Translations under genes and position numbers: made by a program
Notes under the pieces: model-generated
The model's database searches: none
Seen by the model: only the letters and a program-made list of their open reading frames with translations
Told to the model about the DNA's origin: nothing
Part shown: piece by piece, positions 57,101-64,000 of the stretch
Position numbering within the stretch: position 1 is the stretch's first letter
How the letters are laid out: the number at the start of each line of letters is the position of its first letter
Assembly: GCA_950097015.1 (NCBI GenBank)
Contig: CATNEN010000039.1
Coordinates: 13,982,501-14,046,500, forward strand
Direction: 5' to 3'
DNA length: 64,000 bases
Source of the DNA: Macrostomum hystrix
Taxonomy: Eukaryota > Platyhelminthes > Macrostomidae

Positions 57101-60100
57101 TCTGGGATTCTTATTCCTTCAATTTGGGAATCTGGGATTCAGATTCTTTCAGTTTGGGAATCTGGGATTCAGATTCTTTCAGTTTGGGAATCTGGGATTC
57201 AGATTCTTTCAATTTGGGAATCTGGGATTCAGATTCTTTCAGTTTGGGAATCTGGGATTCAGATTCTTTCAGTTTGGGAATCTGGGATTTAGATTCTTTC
57301 AATTTGGGAATCTAGGATTCTTATTCTTTCAGTTTGGGAATCTGGGATTTAGATTCTTTCAATTTGGGAATCTGGGATTCTGATTCTTTCAGTTTGGGAA
57401 TCCGGGATTCTTATTCTTTCAATTTGGGAATCTGGGATTCTTATTCTTTCAGTTTGGGAATCTGGGATTCAGATTCTTTTAATTTGGGAATCTGGGATTC
57501 TGACTCATTTCAGTTTGGGAATCTGGGATTCAGATTCTTTCAGTTTGGGAATCTGGGATTCTTATTCTTTCAATTTGGGAATCTGGGATTCAGATTCTTT
57601 CAGTTTGGGAATCTGGGATTCAGATTCTTTCAGTTTGGGAATCTGGGATTCAGATTCTTTCAGTTTGGGAATCTGGGATTCAGATTCTTTCAGTTTGGGA
57701 ATCTGGGATTCAGATTCTTTTAATTTGGGATTCTGGGATTAAGATTCTTTCAGTTTGGGAATCTGGGATTCTAATTCTTTCAGTTTGGGATTCTGGGATT
57801 CAGATTCTTTCAGTTTGGGAATCTGGGATTCTGATACTTTCAATTTGGGAATCTGGGATTCTAATTCTTTCAGTTTGGGAATCTGGGATTTAGATTCTTT
57901 CAATTTAGGAATCTGGGATTCTTATTCATTTAATTTGGGAATCTGGGATTCTGATTCTTTCAATTTGGGAATCTGGGATTCTGATTCTTTTAATTTGGGA
58001 ATCTGGGATTCTGATTCTTTTAATTTGGGAATCTGGGATTCTGATTCTTTCAGTTTGGGAATCTGGGATTCTTATTCCTTCAATTTGGGAATCTGGGATT
58101 CAGATTCTTTCAGTTTGGGAATCTGGGATTCTGATTCTTTTAATTTGGGAATCTGGGATTCTGATTCTTTCAGTTTGGGAATCTGGGATTCTTATTCCTT
58201 CAATTTGGGAATCTGGGATTCAGATTCTTTCAGTTTGGGAATCTGGGATTCAGATTCTTTCAGTTTGGGAATCTGGGATTCAGATTCTTTCAATTTGGGA
58301 ATCTGGGATTCAGATTCTTTCAGTTTGGGAATCTGGGATTCAGATTCTTTCAGTTTGGGAATCTGGGATTTAGATTCTTTCAATTTGGGAATCTAGGATT
58401 CTTATTCTTTCAGTTTGGGAATCTGGGATTTAGATTCTTTCAATTTGGGAATCTGGGATTCTGATTCTTTCAGTTTGGGAATCCGGGATTCTTATTCTTT
58501 CAATTTGGGAATCTGGGATTCTTATTCTTTCAGTTTGGGAATCTGGGATTCAGATTCTTTTAATTTGGGAATCTGGGATTCAGATTCTTTCAGTTTGGGA
58601 ATCTGGGATTCTGATTCTTTCAGTTTGGGAATCTGGGATTTAGATTCTTTCAATTTGGGAATCTGGGATTCTGATTCTTTCAATTTGGGAATCTGGTATT
58701 CTAATTCTTTCAATTTGGGAATCTGGGATTCTTATTCTTTCAGTTTGGGAATTTGGGATTTAGATTCTTTCAATTTGGGAATCTGGGATTCTGATTCTTT
58801 CAATTTGGGAATCTGGGATTCTTATTCTTTCAGTTTGGGAATCTGGGATTTAGATTATTTCAGTTTGGGATTCTGGGATTTAGATTCTTTCAATTTAGGA
58901 ATCTGGGATTCTTATTCATTCAATTTGGGAATATGGGATTCTGATTCTTTCAGTTTGGGAATCTGGGATTCTGATTCTTTTAATTTGGGAATCTGGGATT
59001 CTGATTCTTTCAGTTTGGGAATCTGGGATTCTTATTCCTTCAATTTGGGAATCTGGGATTCAGATTCTTTCAGTTTGGGAATCTGGGATTCTTATTCTTT
59101 TAATTTGGGAATCTGGGATTTAGATTCTTTTAATTTGGGAATCTGGGATTCTGATTCTTTCAGTTTGGGAATCTGGGATTCTTATTCCTTCAATTTGGGA
59201 ATCTGGGATTCAGATTCTTTCAGTTTGGGAATCTGGGATTCTAATTCTTTCAGTTTGGGAATCTGGGATTCTTATTCTTTCAATTTGGGAATCTGGGATT
59301 CAGATTCTTTCAGTTTGGGAATCTGGGATTCAGATTCTTTCAGTTTGGGAATCTGGGATTCAGATTCTTTCAGTTTGGGAATCTGGGATTCTGATTCTTT
59401 CAGTTTGGGAATCTGGGATTCTTATTCTTTCAGTTTGGGAATCTGGGATTTAGATTCTTTCAATTTGGGAATCTGGGATTCTGATTCTTTCAATTTGGGA
59501 ATCTGGTATTCTAATTCTTTCAGTTTGGGAATCTGGGATTCTTATTCTTTCAATTTGGGAATCTGGGATTCTTATTCTTTCAGTTTGGGAATCTGGGATT
59601 CAGATTCTTTTAATTTGGGAATCTGGGATTTAGATTATTTCAGTTTGGGATTCTGGGATTCTGATTCTTTCAGTTTGGGAATCTGGGATTCTAATTCTTT
59701 CAGTTTGGGAATCTGGGATTCAGATTCTTTCAGTTTGGGAATCTGGGATTCAGATTCTTTCAATTTGGGAATCTGGTATTCTAATTCTTTCAGTTTGGGA
59801 ATCTGGGATTCTTATTCTTTCAATTTGGGAATCTGGGATTCTTATTCTTTCAGTTTGGGAATCTGGGATTCAGATTCTTTTAATTTGGGAATCTGGGATT
59901 TAGATTATTTCAGTTTGGGATTCTGGGATTCTGATTCTTTCAGTTTGGGAATCTGGGATTCTGATTCTTTTAATTTGGGAATCTGGGATTCTGACTCATT
60001 TCAGTTTGGGAATCTGGGATTCAGATTCTTTCAGTTTGGGAATCTGGGATTCAGATTCTTTCAATTTGGGAATCTGGGATTCAGATTCTTTCAGTTTGGG

Positions 60101-63100
60101 AATCTGGGATTCAGATTCTTTCAGTTTGGGAATCTGGGATTCAGATTCTTTCAATTTGGGAATCTGGGATTCTGATTCTTTCAGTTTGGGAATCTGGGAT
60201 TTAGATTCTTTCAGTTTGGGAATCTGGGATTTAGATTCTTTCAGTTTGGGAATCTGGGATTTAGATTCTTTTAATTTGGGAATCTGGGATTTAGATCATT
60301 TTAGTTTGGGATTCTGGGATTCAGATTCTTTTAATTTCTGATTCCGGAAATTCAGGGGATTTTCCAATCCCCAGCCCACCTGTATCCGTTCAGTGTCCTC
60401 CGCTTCCAATAATGCAGCCTCGTTAGGACCGGGCACAAAGATTTTGAATCGATGCGGCATGGCGGCAAAGAACTGATTGATGTGTCTCAGCTGTTTGTGT
60501 AAGTCAGCTTCACAATGAAACAGTTGCCCGCGCAGGTGTGCCGGGCACAGGTTGCCAGAATGAACGATCACGTCGGCGTTATAGACGAAGGATGTGCCAC
60601 TGTCGGGCAGGTCGCAGGTGTCGCTGATGTGGGCGATGCGTAGGTAGGGCGCGTTCGGACTCGGACTGCCGACTACGTACACCTGCGAGAGCAGCGGGCG
60701 GACCAGGTGGTTCGGGATCACAAGTTTACAAATCCCATCTCGATTGGATACTGAAGTCTGGGATCTTTTCTAGATCCGATCTCAGTTCACAAATATGACA
60801 CGGTATTTTGGGATAATTTTCCGATCCGATCTCAGCTCTCATTTGGACACTTGGTTTGAGGATGTTTTCCCAATCCGATTCCAGTTCCTACATTGGTTCT
60901 GGAGTTGAGGATGTTTTCCCAATCCGATCCCAGTTCCTACGTGGGTTCTGGAGTTGAGGATGTCTTACCAATCCGATCCCAGTTCCTACATGGGTTCTGG
61001 AGTTGAGGATGTTTTCCCAATCCGATCCCAGTTCCTACGTGGGTTCTGGAGTTGAGGATGTTTTCCCAATCCGATCCCAGTTCCTACGTGGGTTCTGGAG
61101 TTGAGGATGTCTTACCAATCCGATCCCAGTTCCTACATGGGTTCTGGAGTTGAGGATGTTTTCCCAATCCGATCCCAGTTCCTACGTGGGTTCTGGAGTT
61201 GAGGATGTTTTCCCAATCCGATCCCAGTTCCTACGTGGGTTCTGGAGTTGAGGATGTCTTACCAATCCGATCCCAGTTCCTACATGGGTTCCGGAGTTGA
61301 GGATGTTTTCCCAATCCGATCCCGTTCCTACATGGGTTCTGGAGTTGAGGATGTCTTACCAATCCGATCCCAGTTCCTACATGGGTTCTGGAGTTGAGGA
61401 TGTTTTCCCAATCATATCCTCAGCAGTTCCTACATGGCTTATGGAGTTGAGGATATTTTCCCAATCATATCCCAGTTCCTACATGGGTTCTGGAGTTGAG
61501 GATATTTTCCCAATCATACCCCAGTTCCTACATGGCTTATGGAGTTGAGGATGTTTTCCCAATCATATCCCAGTTCCTACATGGATTATGGAGTTGAGGA
61601 TATTTTCCCAATCATATCCCAGTTCCTACATGGGTTCTGGAGTTGAGGATGTTTTCCCAATCCGATCCCAGTTCCTTATACATGGATTATGGAGTTGAGG
61701 ATATTTTCCCAATCATACCCCAGTTCCTACATGGCTTATGGAGTTGAGGATGTTTTCCCAATCCGATCCCAGTTCCTTATACATGGCTTATGGAGTTGAG
61801 GATGTTTTCCCAATCATATCCCAGTTCCTACATGGCTTATGGAGTTGAGGATATTTTCCCAATCATATCCCAGTTCCTACATGGGTTCTGGAGTTGAGGA
61901 TGTTTTCCCAATCCGATCCCAGTTCCTTATACATGGGTTATGGAGTTAAGGATATTTTCCCAATCATACCCCAGTTCCTACATGGCTTATGGAGTTGAGG
62001 ATGTTTTCCCAATCCGATCCCAGTTCCTACATGGCTTATGGAGTTGAGGATGTTTTCCCAATCCGATCCCAGTTCCTACATGGGTTATGGAGTTGAGGAT
62101 GTTTTCCCAATCCGATCCCAGTTCCTACATGGGTTATGGAGTTGAGGATGTTTTCCCAATCCGATCCCAGTTCCTACATGGGTTCTGGAGTTGAGGATAT
62201 TTTACCAATCCGATCCCAGTTCCTACATGGGTTATGGAGTTGAGGATGTTTTCCCAATCCGATCCCAGTTCCTACATGGCTTATGGAGTTGAGGATATTT
62301 TCCCAATCATATCCCAGTTCCTACATGGGTTCTGGAGTTGAGGATGTTTTCCCAATCCGATCCCAGTTCCTTATACATGGGTTATGGAGTTAAGGATATT
62401 TTCCCAATCATACCCCAGTTCCTACATGGCTTATGGAGTTGAGGATGTTTTCCCAATCCGATCCCAGTTCCTACATGGCTTATGGAGTTGAGGATTTTTT
62501 CCCAATCCGATCCCAGTTCCTACATGGGTTATGGAGTTGAGGATGTTTTCCCAATCCGATCCCAGTTCCTACATGGGTTATGGAGTTGAGGATGTTTTCC
62601 CAATCCGATCCCAGTTCCTACATGGGTTCTGGAGTTGAGGATATTTTACCAATCCGATCCCAGTTCCTACATGGGTTATGGAGTTGAGGATGTTTTCCCA
62701 ATCCGATCCCAGTTCCTACATGGCTTATGGAGTTGAGGATGTTTTCCCAATCATATCCCAGTTCCTACATGCATAGCTACTCAGTTAGCCACTAGTGCAG
62801 TGCTAGTCCTAAGTAGGAATAGAAATTTTTCGGTTTTCCATTAATCCGCGACTAGAGTCCCTAGTTCTTTTTGTCTTAAGCCATGGATACCAGGAATTAG
62901 TGGCTCTAAATCACACTCACCTGCGATGTAGACTCAGAACTGCTGGCATCTCTGTTCATTTTGGCACTAGTGGTGGCAACACCTGCTGTTGTCTGTTGCT
63001 TTGGTAGGAACAGTCGCTTTAAAGACTGCCAGATTATCAGCGGCCGCGACTGCCGCCTAGAGCTGATGGCGGTGTTGGTACGACCCTCCTGCGACGATGA

Positions 63101-63145
63101 CGAAGGACCCGACTGTGCCAGCCGTGACGGCCTTGTCGAGCTCAT
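54128..63145 (-). CDS. MPPED2: MPPED1/2-family metallophosphoesterase homologue, predicted inactive
   Basis: Exons 63145-62921, 60682-60380, 55439-55210 and 54353-54128 (phases 0, 0, 2) give 327 residues, about the length of MPPED1. Family landmarks align: LRIAHISDTCDLP (family ISDTH), DVIVHSGNL (HTGDF), RFKIFVPGPNE (YKIVIAGNHE), CIYLRDSGCVIEGVRFHG, ADVLVCHSLP (ILMTHGPP) and LRPKLFLYGRRLR (RPKLHVFGGIHE). The metal-binding positions have changed: C98 for His, N119 for Asp, P161-N162 for Asn-His, and F257 and L263 for two His. Only D96 and H237 remain of those I can place. The frame and splice sites are intact, so this looks like a pseudoenzyme rather than a pseudogene. MPPED1 and MPPED2 are cyclic-nucleotide phosphodiesterase relatives with low activity. 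All three introns are filled with minisatellites. Which paralogue it is, I cannot tell. Confidence 0.85.
54590..55135. repeat. 32-bp-class minisatellite, third MPPED intron
   Basis: About 17 units of roughly 30-34 bp containing AATCCCAAGATTCCCATCTT. Alternative spacers (TTCACAAAATCCCCA or AATCATAAAATAATCCCCA) distinguish subtypes. On the minus strand the core reads GGGAATCTTGGGATT, close to the core of the array in the second intron. Confidence 0.93.
55490..60340. repeat. 30-bp minisatellite, about 160 copies
   Basis: About 4.85 kb of a 30-bp unit, consensus TTTGGGAATCTGGGATTCAG plus ATTCTTTCAG, in the second MPPED intron. Marker variants recur: a 31-bp unit with GACTCATTTCAG at about 56661, 57501 and 59991, and a CTAGGATTC unit at about 56051, 56471, 57312 and 58392. 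These show repeated duplication of blocks of 14 or more units. With a length of ten codons the array keeps a frame open for up to 586 codons; it is not a gene. Confidence 0.97.
60860..62765. repeat. 49-bp minisatellite, about 39 copies
   Basis: 49-bp units containing GAGTTGAGGATGTTTTCCCA and ATCCGATCCCAGTTCCTACA. Subtypes include TCTTACC, CATATCC, GCTTATGG and an insertion TATA before CATGG. Subtype blocks repeat in order (for example 61850-62140 and 62280-62620). It fills the first MPPED intron. Confidence 0.95.
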
Positions 63146-64000
63146 GACAGTTAAGTTCGTGGCAGAAATTGGCCAAGTTTTAACATAAAAACTGGTCTAC
63201 CCTTGTCACTTTCTTTCGCTGACTTCTGCAGTCTTTATTCTGAGCCTTGGATGCTAAAAATTCAACGACGGTTCAAAACCAAATTAATAGAAAAAGAACA
63301 CAACTGAAAAAGGGATAAGCTTCTTTAACGGGCAAGTGAGGGAAAGACACAAAATAAAACTGGCACTAGCGAAGAGGGACCGAGGGAAGGAAGAAGGAAC
63401 AGAACAATTGAATTGATTAGGAGGGTCTGTCTGTTTTTAGCGCGGCAAACGACGCAGCGCTAAGGTAGCTATCTAATACAACACAAGAATCCGATTCTGG
63501 TTATTTTCGCTATCCGCCCTTGCGATAGCTTTATTTAGCTCCACTTTATTTCAATCTTTCTACAACATTGTAGTGTCAAGAGCTTCGCTCTTATTCGCTA
63601 TTAGCTTTAGTTTCGTCCTCGAATTCCTTCAGCAAACCAGACACTGGATCTGCTATGGAATCCGTTCTTTTCGGATCCTTTCGGACGGGCCCTGTCCCCT
63701 TATAAGCCAATAAGGAGTTAGTCGTTAGACCAACCCTCCCCCCAGTGTGCCCCCGCCCATAGCGTGCACATCGAAGGGCTTTGAAGGAAAAGGGAGGGAC
63801 GAGGGGTGGGGGCCGGGGGTGGGGTAAGAATCAATCTAAACTGGACCCCAGAGCCCACCACCCCAACTGGTCAAGCCCGACCCATAGTTTAGCTTTAGTC
63901 TATTAATATCCAGTATCCTTATCTCACTTGGCTTTACTTAATATATTATATAAGAGAGTAATGATATATATTACGCTTGTATATCATTACGAAACAATCT
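63146..64000. other. Upstream flank of the MPPED gene
   Basis: Expected to hold the 5' UTR and promoter of the minus-strand MPPED gene. No coding frame or repeat was recognised. The last 250 bases contain a G-rich run near 63790-63830 and an AT-rich end. Confidence 0.4.

Noticed and set aside
55539-60341. Frames up to 586 codons with LGIWDSDSFN decapeptide repeats
   Set aside because: The unit is 30 bp (ten codons), so openness is automatic. It lies inside an intron of the opposite-strand MPPED gene; there is no start context or unique sequence.
1-64000. CRISPR arrays
   Set aside because: All regular repeats here are direct tandem repeats without unique spacers, and the DNA is eukaryotic.

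Overview
This window is nuclear DNA from a metazoan. Genes are split by canonical GT-AG introns, and protein families such as MAP2K, quaking/held out wings, a nuclear receptor, TMEM248, CMC4 and MPPED are animal families. Exons are moderately GC-rich with Ala, Gln and Ser runs, while introns and spacers are AT-rich and crowded with minisatellites and transposable elements. A free-living flatworm or another lophotrochozoan is my best guess, at low confidence; no single feature fixes the species.

Layout. 0-7.5 kb: plus-strand gene of unknown family (9 exons seen, 5' end outside the window), with a complete intronless JmjC-type ER-lumen protein gene (2311-3594) on the same strand inside one intron. 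7.5-11.2 kb: tandem arrays and 3' flank. 11.2-18.8 kb (minus): a quaking/HOW STAR-family RNA-binding protein with two alternative QUA2 exons. 20.4-22.4 kb (minus): a degenerate LINE. 23.1-26.4 kb (plus): a TMEM248 homologue. 28.7-33.5 kb (minus): a MEK1/2-type MAP kinase kinase. 38.6-39.7 kb (minus): a small gene of unknown function. 41.3-49.4 kb (minus): a divergent nuclear receptor whose intron holds a solo LTR, itself interrupted by a full-length P-type transposon. 50.4-50.8 kb (minus): CMC4. 54.1-63.1 kb (minus): an MPPED-family metallophosphoesterase that has lost most of its metal ligands.

Repeats dominate. Almost every intron longer than about 500 bases holds its own minisatellite (unit 16-60 bp, up to about 160 copies), and most arrays are unrelated to one another. 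Two hAT-like elements carry an internal 16-bp minisatellite with different copy numbers. There are five copies of a tRNA-derived SINE, two copies of a second SINE-like repeat, a 372-bp MITE with perfect 8-bp target duplications, a solo LTR with a 4-bp duplication, and one dispersed repeat present twice.

The genes do not form an operon or one pathway. They look like independent housekeeping and regulatory genes. The how and TMEM248 genes are head to head about 4.3 kb apart with a LINE between them. The points most worth a second look are the pseudo-phosphoesterase, the phase-matched alternative exons of the STAR gene, the three-level nested transposon and the minisatellite-bearing hAT elements. 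Exon limits come from reading splice signals, frame and family similarity by eye; no alignment was run.
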